A stretch of DNA of 64,000 nt from the NCBI RefSeq assembly GCF_010111755.1, contig NC_088961.1:372001-436000 (forward strand). Reading direction: 5' to 3'. The first letter of the stretch is position 1. Every line of letters starts with the position of its first letter. Below, in pieces: positions 42,760-53,034 of the stretch. The notes under the pieces are model-generated. The model did not search any database. It worked only from the letters and a program-made list of their open reading frames with translations, and was not told where the DNA came from. Source of the DNA: Nakaseomyces glabratus (taxonomy: Eukaryota > Ascomycota > Saccharomycetes > Saccharomycetales > Saccharomycetaceae). Made by a program: the position numbers and the translations under genes.

Positions 42760-44508
42760 ATGACGGATAATAAAAGAAGTTTTTTATCGCAGTTGAATGT
42801 ATTCAACAAGGATAATTACCAAATATCTTCAAAGAAATCTGAAGAAGGAGTATATAGTAATGAGACAGAAGAAGCATCTGATGTTGAGACGGGACAACAG
42901 TTTACTACAGAGTTGGATCAAGGTGAGAAAAGACTGGGTCTTTTCTCCTGTATTGGTTTGATCTGTAATAGAATGCTGGGTACCGGTGTTTTTGCGGTTT
43001 CTTCTACCATTTATACACTGAGTGGATCTATCGGTTTGGCCTTGATTCTATGGGCCGTCGGCGCCATTATCGCGATATCGGGTCTATATGTCTATATGGA
43101 GTTCGGTACCGCTATACCGAAAAATGGTGGTGAAAAGAATTACTTGGAAGCCATCGTTAAGAAACCAAAGTTTTTCATTACATGCATGTACGCATCATAT
43201 GTCTTTTTCCTAGGTTGGGCCGCTGGTAACTCTGTCAACACTGCAGTTATGTTCTTGACTGCTGCTGACGCGGAAATCACTAAGTGGAACCAAAGAGGTA
43301 TTGGTGTAGCTGTCGTCTTCTTCTGTTTCGCTGTGAATGCTATTAGTGTCAAGGCTGGTCTATATTTGCAGAATCTGCTAGGTATTTTCAAAGTTGGTAT
43401 CGTTTTGTTCATCTCTGTTACCGGCTGGGTCGCCCTGGGAGGTGGTTTGAAGCATGGTTACCAATCTCATAACTTCCACAATGCTTTTGAAGGTACCAAC
43501 AAAGCTACAGCATACGGTGTTGTCAATGCCTTGTATAATGTCATTTGGTCATTTGTTGGTTACTCCAATGTTAACTATGCGCTTGGTGAAGTTAAGGACC
43601 CAGTCAGAACTCTAAAGATTGCAGGACCAACTTCTATGGTTTGTTTGGCCATTATTTATATATTTGTCAACATTGCATATTTTGCTGTTGTTCCAAAGGA
43701 GAAGCTGATTTCCTCCAAATTGATTTTGGCAGCTGATTTCTTCGACATCTGTTTCGGTGGTCACTCAAAGAGAGTTGCTGCTGCTCTTGTTGGTCTTAGT
43801 GCCTTGGGTAATGTTATGTCTGTTATCTTCTCCCAAGGTAGAATTATCCAACAACTTGGTCGTGAAGGTGTTTTGCCATTCTCCAACTTTTTCGCAAGTT
43901 CTAAGCCATTCAACTCCCCAATGGTTGGTCTTTTCCAACATTTCATAATCTGTATGATTACTATTATTGCACCACCTCCAGGTGACGCTTATAACATTAT
44001 TTTGAACTTGATTTCCTACCCAATGAACATTGTTAACTTTGTGGTCTCCGCTGGTTTGTTATGGATATACTGGCAGAGAAGACAAGGTAAGATTGAGTGG
44101 AACCCACCTATCAAGGCTGGTGTATTTGTCACAACTTTCTTTATGTTGTCTAATATTTACTTAATTGTTGCACCATATGTTCCACCAACTCATGGTGAAA
44201 GTGTCTACGAGCATGCTCCATACTGGATTCACTGTGTTGTTGCTTGGGGTATCTTTGCATTTGGTGGTTTCTATTGGTTTGTTTGGGTTAAAGTATTACC
44301 TAAATGGGGTAACTACAGATTGGAGACTAAGGACATCCTTGGTGAAGATGGCTTCTGGAGAGTTCAAGTTATTAAAGTACCGAACGAAACTGATAAAGAT
44401 CACCAAGAACAATCTGATGAGTCAGGCACTGAAAGAGCTGACACGTTTGAACTGGACTATATTCATTTAGAGCCAAGCAAAGATACTGCCAAGTCTCACT
44501 TGGACTAA
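42760..44508 (+). CDS. MUP1: High-affinity methionine permease Mup1
   Basis: A 582-residue plasma-membrane transporter of the LAT type within the amino acid/polyamine/organocation superfamily (574 in S. cerevisiae). It imports methionine and cysteine. The cytosolic N-terminus (1-62) holds several Lys near an acidic patch, the region through which methionine triggers Art1/Rsp5 ubiquitination. The first membrane segment carries the family signature NRMLGTGVFA (about 68-77), followed by eleven or more further hydrophobic segments up to residue 510, and a cytosolic acidic tail. Position matches YGR055W. Met31/Met32 sites upstream fit induction when methionine is scarce. Confidence 0.95.
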   Translation: MTDNKRSFLSQLNVFNKDNYQISSKKSEEGVYSNETEEASDVETGQQFTTELDQGEKRLGLFSCIGLICNRMLGTGVFAVSSTIYTLSGSIGLALILWAVGAIIAISGLYVYMEFGTAIPKNGGEKNYLEAIVKKPKFFITCMYASYVFFLGWAAGNSVNTAVMFLTAADAEITKWNQRGIGVAVVFFCFAVNAISVKAGLYLQNLLGIFKVGIVLFISVTGWVALGGGLKHGYQSHNFHNAFEGTNKATAYGVVNALYNVIWSFVGYSNVNYALGEVKDPVRTLKIAGPTSMVCLAIIYIFVNIAYFAVVPKEKLISSKLILAADFFDICFGGHSKRVAAALVGLSALGNVMSVIFSQGRIIQQLGREGVLPFSNFFASSKPFNSPMVGLFQHFIICMITIIAPPPGDAYNIILNLISYPMNIVNFVVSAGLLWIYWQRRQGKIEWNPPIKAGVFVTTFFMLSNIYLIVAPYVPPTHGESVYEHAPYWIHCVVAWGIFAFGGFYWFVWVKVLPKWGNYRLETKDILGEDGFWRVQVIKVPNETDKDHQEQSDESGTERADTFELDYIHLEPSKDTAKSHLD

Positions 44509-45365
44509 AAAAGTTTCAATCTCCTTAACATCACTTGCATAGATTTGTTTTTTTTTTACTTCTTTGTTTTGACGCACATTATACATACTAATATTAATCA
44601 TTCTTATAGATAGTTATTAATTTCATTCTCATTATAAATTATTTACATTATTTCCTTAAATTACAAGACTATGATACACTTGTCGTATTATGGATAAACA
44701 AGCAATTATAAAAGTTCTTTAACTGAGACAAAAAAAAAAAAACGTTAGCATTGTATAATGTATCATAAAGGTTGAGTAGCCGGACATTATCTATAATACA
44801 TGATGTTGAATACAACTAAGGTTTGGTGAGGTGAATACGATTCTCACTTATCATGTGACACTATATTGGATTCAACGTAGGCAGTTATTACGAGAACGAA
44901 AAGTCGAAGAATTTTTGAAGAAAAATAAATTGGAAATGAGCGAAATGCAGGAAAAACGATTGTTTGCAAGAAGATGAATAAGTAACGTAGTGTGATAGGA
45001 AAAACAACATACAACACGAGATTTTCAGTCTTTGAAAATAGTAGTCGATTGCAATTGAAGTATTGTGTTATAAGCGGCTAATCCTTTTTCACTGCTAGTC
45101 AGATTGAGAGAAATAATACTTGTCTTTGTGGCGTGACTGAAGATAATTGTTGACAACTTGCGCAACAGGTGTTGAAAAAAGGAAATAGAACACGGTAATT
45201 GAACTCGGAACTTGTCTACTGCTGCAGCAAATCTGGATTTGGTGTATATTGTTGTTGGAATTGATACAGTACAATTGTTACACGCATACCCCCATAGTAG
45301 AGACACATTTATTAAGCATTTTTGTAGGGTAGGTAAGGCATAAAATTATCAGCACCCAGACCATC
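44509..45365. other. Intergenic region MUP1-RSC1
   Basis: About 860 AT-rich bases: the MUP1 3' flank (T-rich at 44540-44560) and the RSC1 promoter. Nothing else is seen. Confidence 0.65.
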
Positions 45366-48170
45366 ATGTCAGAAGAGGGTGAATTTGGTGAGTTGCGTAC
45401 AGACTTGCGAAAGCAATATGAAGCAATCTTTAGTTTAAAGGAGGAAAGTGGAGCCAATATCTTCCCTATTTTCAATGTTTTGCCAATAAAAAAAGATTAT
45501 CCTGACTATTATGCAATAATAAAAAATCCAATATCTCTCAATACTTTAAAGAAGAGATTACCTCATTACACATCTCCACAAGACTATGTTAATGATGTCT
45601 CTCAAATTCCATGGAATGCAAAAACATATAACTCAAAGGGCTCGTTAATATACATTTATGCTGACATTCTCGAGAAGTTTCTGAGAAATGTCTCGGTACC
45701 ACAGTTACAAGCAAAATATACAAATGTTAATTACCCAAATTTGGGACCACTACCAGATGAAATTGAAGAGATGAAGAAGAAGGAAGCTATGATGAAAATA
45801 AGAACAGCATCAGCTTCTCCAGTTGCTCTTGGGAATGCAAACGAAGTGCCAGCTAGATCCGGGTCCAATTCACCTCTGCCTCTTACATCTATGTCCAATA
45901 CCCCACAGCCAGTTACAGAAGTCAAACAACCAATTCCACAGCAGAACGGGGGCATTAACGGCTATAATACCTCTAGGCAAAACATGGCAATGCAGGGTAA
46001 TAACTCAACGGCGAATAGAAGAATGGAACAAACGGTGATTTCAATGGGTCCAAGTAGGGTACCTATGGCTCAGATTAGCAGTCGAGTGAGTCCACATCCT
46101 ATTTTACCCAATAGATCCATGTCATCAACACCTATCTCTCATTCTCCGGGTGCTATTCTAAAGCCTTCGATTCAACAGAGATTACAAACCAGACGTGGTC
46201 GTCCACCAATTATAGATTTACCGTATCTACTAAGGATTAAAAATATAATGAAGATGATCAAGCGTGAAGTAGACGATAATAACCAAACCTTGACCTTGAC
46301 ATTTGAAAAGCTGCCTGATCCGGAAAGACATCCGGCATATCGTCAAATTATCAGCAATCCTGTTTGTTTAGATGATATAAGGAGGAGGGTAAAGACAAGG
46401 AAGTACAAAAACTTTGGATCTTTCCAAGATGATTTCACTTTAATGATCGAGAATTATAAGAAATATAATCAAAACAATCCAATGCTTCTCAATACTGCAA
46501 GGCTTATGGAATATCATTTCAGAAAACTAGTTGAGATTGAACTTTCAAAACCAGATAGCGACTTCTTGCCCGAAGGTGAACTTCGATACCCACTTGAAAA
46601 TATTGAGGTGAGGGGTAAAATATATGAGATAGGTGACTGGGTCTTATTAAATAATGCTAATGATCCAAACAAGCCGGTTGTTGCTCAAATTTTTAAGCTA
46701 TGGTATACTAGTGATGGTACAAAATGGCTAAATGCCTGTTGGTATTTCCGTCCTGAGCAGACAGTTCACAGAGTTGATAGATTGTTTTATAAAAATGAGG
46801 TGGTAAAGACGGGTCAATATAGAGATCATTTGATTAACGACCTAATAGGAAAATGTTATGTTGTTCATTTTACAAGATATCAAAGGGGCAATCCTGCTAC
46901 ACCATATGAGGGACCTTTGTTCATTTGTGAGTTTAGGTATAATGAGAGTGACAAAGTCTTCAACAAAATTCGAACATGGAAGGCTTGCTTACCTGAAGAG
47001 CTGCGTGATCAAGATGAAGAGACAATTCCTGTAAACGGCAGAAAATTTTTCAAGTATCCATCGCCCATTAGGCATCTATTAAGACCAGATGCTACACCTC
47101 ATGATAGAATACCTGAACCAACGGAAGGAGATCCTACTGCACCTCCTCTAGTGGGTGCTGTCTATTTAAGACCAAAAGTTGAGAGAGATGATCTAGGTGA
47201 ATATTCAACTTCTGACGATTGTCCAAGATATATAATCAGGCCTGGTGACCCGCCAGAATCCGGTATTATTGATGAAGTTCATGGTACAATCATAACCAGT
47301 ATGCAAACTGCAAATGCATTGCCAAGAACAAGTCAATCTACTTCACGTCTGCCGGCATTAAAACAAACTAAATCTGCCGCCAGCAATGAAAACATGGTAC
47401 AGCCAACCAAGGGTATGTCATATCAAAAGCCAATACCTCCAGTAGCATCGAATAGGACGATGCAGTCTCATAAAGTGCCTGTGTCTACGTTGCCACAACG
47501 GCCCGAACAAACTATTCAACCTCAAAAACTGTCTACTGTTGAAGCATTAAGACAAGGCCCTATTCCAACAAATATCAGTTCAGTTTCTTTAAATGAAGCT
47601 GTGAATGACATGAGCCAGCAGGCGGCTAAGAGTGGAATGAGATATGTGACTATAGATGTACCTCATTCCTATGTTTTGCCTATGGCAGGAATCCCTAAAC
47701 ATAATGAAGTTATGACAACTGATGATGCAAACAGATTAAGGGGGTCTAGATATCAGGCAAATAATTCTCAAAGTGAAATTCTTTGGTTTAGAGGACCTAG
47801 CATTTCAATCAAGGAAAGATATGTGGACAGTATGAATTCATTCAATTCACTGGACCTAAATCGGTTAACTGTACATAAAAAAAGGAAACTCGACTATGAG
47901 GAAATTGAAGAACAGGGAGTTGATACACACATGTCAATTGATGATAAAGGCAACGTAACTACTGAGGCATCGCCTGAAGGTTTACTAACTCAAGGTAATG
48001 ATATGCACATGGATTCTGCTCATCAATCCGATGATGACGATGATAATGCTGAAGAAGAGGGACATCTAAGTGAAAAACTAATAAGCACATCAACTATTGG
48101 CTTGAGGCCTTCGGCTAAATTCATTATTCATAAGCACAAATATTCTACTATTGAGAACATCATAACGTAG
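45366..48170 (+). CDS. RSC1: RSC chromatin-remodelling complex subunit Rsc1
   Basis: A 934-residue nuclear protein (928 in S. cerevisiae). It has a first bromodomain (about 10-110), a Pro/Gln/Ser-rich linker, an AT-hook RRGRPP (276-281), a second bromodomain (about 290-395) and a BAH domain (from about 417 to 535), then a C-terminal conserved region with WFRGPSISIKERYVD (about 811-825). This is the order typical of Rsc1, Rsc2 and Rsc4-like subunits that dock RSC on acetylated nucleosomes. S. cerevisiae has a WGD sister, RSC2; neighbours MUP1 and LST7 make this RSC1 (YGR056W). A short acidic run (SDDDDDNAEEEGH) precedes the C-terminus. Confidence 0.94.
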   Translation: MSEEGEFGELRTDLRKQYEAIFSLKEESGANIFPIFNVLPIKKDYPDYYAIIKNPISLNTLKKRLPHYTSPQDYVNDVSQIPWNAKTYNSKGSLIYIYADILEKFLRNVSVPQLQAKYTNVNYPNLGPLPDEIEEMKKKEAMMKIRTASASPVALGNANEVPARSGSNSPLPLTSMSNTPQPVTEVKQPIPQQNGGINGYNTSRQNMAMQGNNSTANRRMEQTVISMGPSRVPMAQISSRVSPHPILPNRSMSSTPISHSPGAILKPSIQQRLQTRRGRPPIIDLPYLLRIKNIMKMIKREVDDNNQTLTLTFEKLPDPERHPAYRQIISNPVCLDDIRRRVKTRKYKNFGSFQDDFTLMIENYKKYNQNNPMLLNTARLMEYHFRKLVEIELSKPDSDFLPEGELRYPLENIEVRGKIYEIGDWVLLNNANDPNKPVVAQIFKLWYTSDGTKWLNACWYFRPEQTVHRVDRLFYKNEVVKTGQYRDHLINDLIGKCYVVHFTRYQRGNPATPYEGPLFICEFRYNESDKVFNKIRTWKACLPEELRDQDEETIPVNGRKFFKYPSPIRHLLRPDATPHDRIPEPTEGDPTAPPLVGAVYLRPKVERDDLGEYSTSDDCPRYIIRPGDPPESGIIDEVHGTIITSMQTANALPRTSQSTSRLPALKQTKSAASNENMVQPTKGMSYQKPIPPVASNRTMQSHKVPVSTLPQRPEQTIQPQKLSTVEALRQGPIPTNISSVSLNEAVNDMSQQAAKSGMRYVTIDVPHSYVLPMAGIPKHNEVMTTDDANRLRGSRYQANNSQSEILWFRGPSISIKERYVDSMNSFNSLDLNRLTVHKKRKLDYEEIEEQGVDTHMSIDDKGNVTTEASPEGLLTQGNDMHMDSAHQSDDDDDNAEEEGHLSEKLISTSTIGLRPSAKFIIHKHKYSTIENIIT

Positions 48171-48322
48171 ATGAACTGTTTTAAAAAAATTCATATAATA
48201 TCATAAAGTCATTAATTATGCATTGAATTATGTAATTCTAATAAAGAACAATAGAAATTATAATTATGAAGAACAATTGGTAATAAGGTTGAGTGGGGAG
48301 AAAATGTTAAATGTTGATAACG

Positions 48323-49174
48323 CTAAGAAGCATGTTTTGATCTCTCTTTTATGACAGAAGATTGATCGGCCCTTTGTAACTTAGAGCAGAGAGTATCTAT
48401 CATGTATGTATTCCATTTGTGTATTCGTAAAAATGTGAATTTATCATTTGTCAATTCTGATAGATTGCGTGCACATTTGCCTTTATTTGCTCTTAAGTAG
48501 TTGCCAATATCTTGTGTGAAATTTTTCTGTAAGTCATGATTGCTTTCTAATCCATCATTATTTTGAGCATGTTTTTCCTTGATTGCATTGATCATCATTG
48601 AAAACCCGCCTACTATGAAGTGCCAATGAGCTGCAATTAATCCCATCGCATTCGTTTCATCGACAGATTCAATCGTTAAAATAAGGCAGTATCTTCTCTC
48701 GTTTCCTCTGGCATTAGGATCATGTAGTTTAAAGCCCATTACTAAATTCAGACCCTTACTTTCATCATAGAAAACAGAAGGTGAGCCATCATATATCATT
48801 GTCTCTTCTGAAAATGCCTTTCGTATCATTGATGTAAGTAATTGGTACCTAATAGCTGAGTATTGAGAGGACACAAAGGATTTTTCGCCAAGTTTTGACC
48901 TGATAGATCTTGGTACATTTGAAGCAGGGAGCAGGGTATTTTCACTGATTGTGTCAGTTGTGGATACCTCTGCTTCTGTATCGACATCGGCTCCATTTTC
49001 ATCGCTACCGTCACAATCTGGTATTTTAACCATGCATGACTCACAGTATGATTCAGTTGGGTAATCTGGCAGTAATAGCTCATTACCTGAGTTCCCTATT
49101 TCTCCTTCCTGTGTTACAATTATTATAGTTGGTCCGTGAATATCACAAAAATGCCCTAATGAAATGAGAATCAT
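48323..49174 (-). CDS. LST7: Lst7, folliculin-like subunit of the Lst4-Lst7 GAP
   Basis: A 283-residue protein when started at the ATG at 49174. An ATG 18 codons further upstream (49228) is in frame, but folliculin-family proteins begin exactly at the ISLGHFCDIHGP motif, so the inner start is preferred. Lst7 with Lst4 is the GAP for Gtr2 that activates TORC1 on the vacuole when amino acids return, and it affects Gap1 sorting. The longin-type folliculin N-domain contains YPTESYCESC and later RYQLLTSMIRKAFSEETMIYD. An acidic insertion lies between them (about residues 53-80). S. cerevisiae Lst7 has 242 residues. Order and strand match YGR057C. It converges on RSC1 with 150 bases between. Confidence 0.92.
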   Translation of the reverse strand: MILISLGHFCDIHGPTIIIVTQEGEIGNSGNELLLPDYPTESYCESCMVKIPDCDGSDENGADVDTEAEVSTTDTISENTLLPASNVPRSIRSKLGEKSFVSSQYSAIRYQLLTSMIRKAFSEETMIYDGSPSVFYDESKGLNLVMGFKLHDPNARGNERRYCLILTIESVDETNAMGLIAAHWHFIVGGFSMMINAIKEKHAQNNDGLESNHDLQKNFTQDIGNYLRANKGKCARNLSELTNDKFTFLRIHKWNTYMIDTLCSKLQRADQSSVIKERSKHAS

Positions 49175-49228
49175 AATGTTGCTAGCTAAACCTTTGCAGA
49201 ATAATACAATTCCATAAATGAAACTCAA

Positions 49229-49974
49229 AAAGGTAAGGTAGTTAATTAAATCAAATAATAAGGCACCTTCTCGGCTATTATCAAAAGAAACAGGTTTTCC
49301 TGCACAGCATTTACCTAGCGAGTCCTAGTCGGAGTTCAACGCTTAAAGTATTCTGAGAACTAGACCTGTTCTAGATAATTTTTCACTATCAAAGGCGACG
49401 TTAAATTGGTCTAAACGAGTGTAAAAGGAACTAAAGATATAGCTTCAGTTGGTTAAGTTATGGTTGTTATAAAATATAAAATGTTTGGTGGTTCTTTTAT
49501 TATACTACTAATTCGTAAATCAGCTCAAATCAAGGGCAGTGTTTTTTTCCACATGCGTGAATTTAGTTAAGTGAAAAAAAAAATCAAAATAATATTAGTG
49601 ATGAGCACAACAACTGAAAGGCAAAATAGGTCTCCACCTCGAGCTTTAAACACTTTTATCGTTTCATCACTTTCGAGACAATTTAACTCAGAGAATTGAA
49701 GTTGCTAAGGCTCACGAACTGCTATTTGGTTTTGGCATCACTAGTGACAGTTGATCAGCAGTCTGTTCAGGTGATAAATTTAGCAGCTACAGTGATCATA
49801 GACAGTTAAGATCAAGGCTATATATTAGCTGTATATCCAATTTTTGTTTATTGTGATTATTGTGACAATAGTTTACCGAAAATCAATAGTAATATTTTAG
49901 GAAATTTGTGTATGAGGCTTAGAGCAGACTTAAAATAGAATAGTGATTTTGACTGCCATAGGGACGAGAGGAAT
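49229..49974. other. Shared promoter region of LST7 and PEF1
   Basis: A divergent promoter of about 750 bases. A GTGATGA box with CTGA 15 bases later (near 49600) recalls snoRNA boxes but no second pair is present. No gene called. Confidence 0.65.
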
Positions 49975-51060
49975 ATGTGTGCAAGGAAGTTAAAGTATGC
50001 GGCAGGTGATGACTTGCTCTTATATGCAACACCAAAAGAGGCCATGCAAAATACAAAAAGGAATGAGGAAGACAAAAAACCTAGAGTGAGGAAGCCTAAT
50101 GTTAGGACTCCTTCAGAGCCTGGTATGGGTCAGCCGATGCCCACTGGGAGATCTTCAGGAGACTATGTTCATGGTGCTTCATATGTACCGAAACATCAGT
50201 CGTTATCACAACCACAACTACAACAGATGCCGATCCCAAATGCATATTCATCCTCCAAGACAAGACCAATACCACAGCAAATGATAGGAAATCCGGTACA
50301 AAATTTGAGAGGTAACAACTATGGCGGACAAGGAAGGATAGTGTCATCTCCACCGGCAATGGTTCCACCATCCGCTGCCATGCAGAGAGCTCAGGCCCAG
50401 GTGTCACATACACCGCCTAGAATAGCTAATAAGTCACCAGAAGTTGCACAAAATGCGATGCTTTCTCGAACAAAAGGGGCATTGCGAGATTCATCCCAAA
50501 CATTGAGTGAAGAGGATGCCAAGGATACGAGAATAGCAATTCAACTATTTCATAACCATGATGTGCGAGGAAAGGAAAGGCTAACTGCAGAAGAGTTGCA
50601 AAATCTTCTACAGAATGATGATAATACACATTTTTGTATATCGGCTGTGGATGCACTAATAAATCTGTTTGGTGCCACTCGATTTGGGACAGTTAATGAA
50701 TCAGAGTTTATCTCTTTATATAAGAGGGTGAAGAAATGGAGGAAGATATATGTGGATAATGATATTAATGGCTCATACACGATCACAATGAGCGAGTTTC
50801 ACAACTCCCTACAGGAATTAGGTTATATGGTACCAGTTGAGGTAAGTGAAAAGCTCTTCGATCAGTATGCAGAGTTTATAAATCCTGCAAATAATGCGAA
50901 GGAGTTGAAGTTTGACAAGTTCGTCGAAGCTCTGGTTTGGTTAATGAGATTGACTAAATTGTTCAGAAAATTTGATAAAAACCAAGATGGTGTAGCACAC
51001 ATACAATATAAAGAATTCATTGACGTGACATTATATCTAGGTCGGTTCTTACCCCACTAA
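49975..51060 (+). CDS. PEF1: Penta-EF-hand protein Pef1
   Basis: A 361-residue protein (335 in S. cerevisiae) of the penta-EF-hand family (ALG-2, sorcin type). Residues 1-175 are Pro/Gln/Ser-rich and basic, without a fold. The EF-hand region runs from about 178 to the C-terminus. The loop DNDINGSYTI (about 262-271) and the later loop DKNQDG (about 334-339) are closest to calcium-binding loops, though in the latter position 12 is Tyr and not Glu. The conserved end TLYLGRFLPH is intact. In S. cerevisiae Pef1 binds calcium and zinc and is needed for polar bud growth in some conditions. Position matches YGR058W. Confidence 0.92.
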   Translation: MCARKLKYAAGDDLLLYATPKEAMQNTKRNEEDKKPRVRKPNVRTPSEPGMGQPMPTGRSSGDYVHGASYVPKHQSLSQPQLQQMPIPNAYSSSKTRPIPQQMIGNPVQNLRGNNYGGQGRIVSSPPAMVPPSAAMQRAQAQVSHTPPRIANKSPEVAQNAMLSRTKGALRDSSQTLSEEDAKDTRIAIQLFHNHDVRGKERLTAEELQNLLQNDDNTHFCISAVDALINLFGATRFGTVNESEFISLYKRVKKWRKIYVDNDINGSYTITMSEFHNSLQELGYMVPVEVSEKLFDQYAEFINPANNAKELKFDKFVEALVWLMRLTKLFRKFDKNQDGVAHIQYKEFIDVTLYLGRFLPH

Positions 51061-51517
51061 TTCAGAGCTTTGCATTTTATTTTCGGGATTTCTATTCAGG
51101 CTCTGCTAAACATTAGTATCATCTAACAAATACAAGTATAGTACAGCTAGAAGAAGAACATTAATTGCATATTTATATACAGAAATCAAATTCATTCATA
51201 AATCATCCATAGTAACTAGAATATATGAGCTATTTGTCATGCGCTATCTAAACTGCTTGCGTTCAAAGGTGAGTGCGTCAAACTTTGTGTCATCAGTAAC
51301 TTAGTATAAGCAGGCGGCTAATTATCAAATTGGGAAATGAGTCGACTTACATATAAATAAAAAAACAAATTGAGCATATTGAAAAACAATTGTTGATTAT
51401 AATACTAGTGGTTTCTAGAATAAGTAATATACATGAAGATTCTGACGACTTTATTATATCTGATTACAATTCTGTATATTGGGACATATTGACTTAAGAA
51501 TTGGTTTATCTAAAGTA
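51061..51517. other. SPR3 promoter region
   Basis: About 460 bases, AT-rich. It has a near match (8 of 9) to the Ndt80 middle-sporulation element at 51283-51291. Confidence 0.65.
51283..51291 (-). promoter_or_regulatory. Near-match to a middle sporulation element
   Basis: GACACAAAG on the minus strand; the Ndt80 consensus is gNCRCAAA(A/T), so only the last base deviates. It lies 230 bases before the SPR3 ATG. Confidence 0.3.
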
Positions 51518-52831
51518 ATGATAGATGATAACAGTTATGAATTAGATAGTCTGGATTATCTAAATGATGCTAGCTTTGTTCTGTTTGGTGAAGGGCAAAT
51601 ATTCAAAGAGGACAGAAGAGTAAAACCGGCTCAGGATGTGCAAAGGAGGAAGATGCTTTTTGAAGAACTTGACATTGGATTATCAATGATTCTTGGTCAA
51701 ATAGATAAAAGATATGCTCGAGAGGGGATGATATTCAATCTGATGGTAGCTGGACGGAGCGGGGTAGGGAAAACAACATTTATTAATTCATTATTTGAAA
51801 CGGAACTTATTCCTCCTACCCAACATCAAGAACATGGATCTTTGCCATTAGAGAATTATCATTTTTTGTTACAAAATCATGATGGAAGTGTAAATCTAAA
51901 ATTGCAAATAGTTGATACTCCTGGATATGCAAATAAAATCAACAATAATTATTGCTGGGTACCTTTAATAAACTACCTTGATGAACAAATGACTCGATAT
52001 GTTTTTCAAGAAGAGCAACCATATAGAGAAGAAGAGAAGAGAGATAGCCGTGTCCATTGCTGTCTGTATTTCATTGAAGCTTGTGACACACAGTTGCATC
52101 CAATTGATATTATTAGCATGAGGGAATTGTCATCGCGGTGCAACTTGATACCTGTTTTATCGAAGAGCGATTATCTGACAGAAGCCGAATTAACCGCGGT
52201 AAAACAAAGGGTTAAAGATGTTATAAGATTACAAAATATAAAAATTTGCAGGTTTTTCCAATCCAGAGACAAAACTAAAGAAGTATATGGTAATGTCCCA
52301 TATTGTGTCAAAATTCAATCTATGGTATACCATTGGCAAAAAAATGTTATTAGACCACTTGAATTTAAGACTAGTTTCGACAAGTTACAATTCAATGAAC
52401 TAAGGGACCTCATATTTGGAGAAACGTGCACAGAATTTGTAGAAAGTACTGAAACATACTATGAAAGGTGTCGACAATATTTACTTGAGTACCGGATTAA
52501 GAACGCCAGAGACGATGTGGAGAATAATACTGATCTGCGCGGCCTACAAGAATATTTGCTATACCACTCTGTGGCAAAGAGTAGAGTAGATGAAGAGATG
52601 ACTGTATTCACAAATCCGACATATCTCGACAAAGTCTCGGCTCTGAAACAAAAATACACTGAGAGGTTAATAGCCGAAGATGGAGTATTTGACAAATGGG
52701 TGGAAAGATTAGCAAGAACCCAGAAAAATTTCAACCTCGAGATTAAGAATCTTCAATCGCAAATCAACGCCATTAAAGAAACAACAAAAGTCAGAAGCAC
52801 AAGTAATGCTACATTGGTGCAAGAGATGTAG
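51518..52831 (+). CDS. SPR3: Sporulation septin Spr3
   Basis: A 437-residue septin. The frame opens upstream through a TTG at 51479, but no ATG precedes 51518, which was therefore chosen. The GTPase motifs are P-loop GRSGVGKT (79-86), DTPG (133-136) and SKSD (215-218, usually AKAD). The septin element VESTETYYERCR and a C-terminal coiled coil (about 360-425) follow. S. cerevisiae Spr3 (512 residues) is made only in sporulation and forms the septin bars of the prospore membrane with Spr28. Position matches YGR059W. The N-terminal extension is shorter than in S. cerevisiae. Compared with its neighbours the codon use is AT-rich and unbiased, as expected for a weakly expressed gene. Confidence 0.88.
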   Translation: MIDDNSYELDSLDYLNDASFVLFGEGQIFKEDRRVKPAQDVQRRKMLFEELDIGLSMILGQIDKRYAREGMIFNLMVAGRSGVGKTTFINSLFETELIPPTQHQEHGSLPLENYHFLLQNHDGSVNLKLQIVDTPGYANKINNNYCWVPLINYLDEQMTRYVFQEEQPYREEEKRDSRVHCCLYFIEACDTQLHPIDIISMRELSSRCNLIPVLSKSDYLTEAELTAVKQRVKDVIRLQNIKICRFFQSRDKTKEVYGNVPYCVKIQSMVYHWQKNVIRPLEFKTSFDKLQFNELRDLIFGETCTEFVESTETYYERCRQYLLEYRIKNARDDVENNTDLRGLQEYLLYHSVAKSRVDEEMTVFTNPTYLDKVSALKQKYTERLIAEDGVFDKWVERLARTQKNFNLEIKNLQSQINAIKETTKVRSTSNATLVQEM

Positions 52832-52908
52832 CATATAAAAACAAGAATAAAATATAGCTGTATAATTAGCGTCCTTCTCTATATCAATGTTTGATTCATT
52901 CAGCAAAA

Positions 52909-52916
52909 AGCCCTAA
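52909..52916 (+). promoter_or_regulatory. Tbf1 site of the snoRNA promoter
   Basis: AGCCCTAA is an exact match to the Tbf1 motif A(A/G)CCCTAA that marks snoRNA promoters in yeasts. A long T-rich tract follows at 52974-52990. Confidence 0.6.
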
Positions 52917-53026
52917 TTTCTCTGATCGTAAGCCCTTGAAATAACCGTATCTTGATACGACACAAGACACAAATTTTTTTAATTTTTTTTCAATTTCCTT
53001 CTTGAAAGGGCTTCATCTGAAATTAG

Positions 53027-53034
53027 TATATAAA
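53027..53034 (+). promoter_or_regulatory. TATA box of the snoRNA transcription unit
   Basis: TATATAAA lies 118 bases after the Tbf1 site and about 215 bases before the snoRNA, leaving room for a 5' leader. Confidence 0.5.

Noticed and set aside
49598..49624. GTGATGA and CTGA near PEF1, like snoRNA boxes
   Set aside because: Only about 15 bases apart, with no further box pair or guide.
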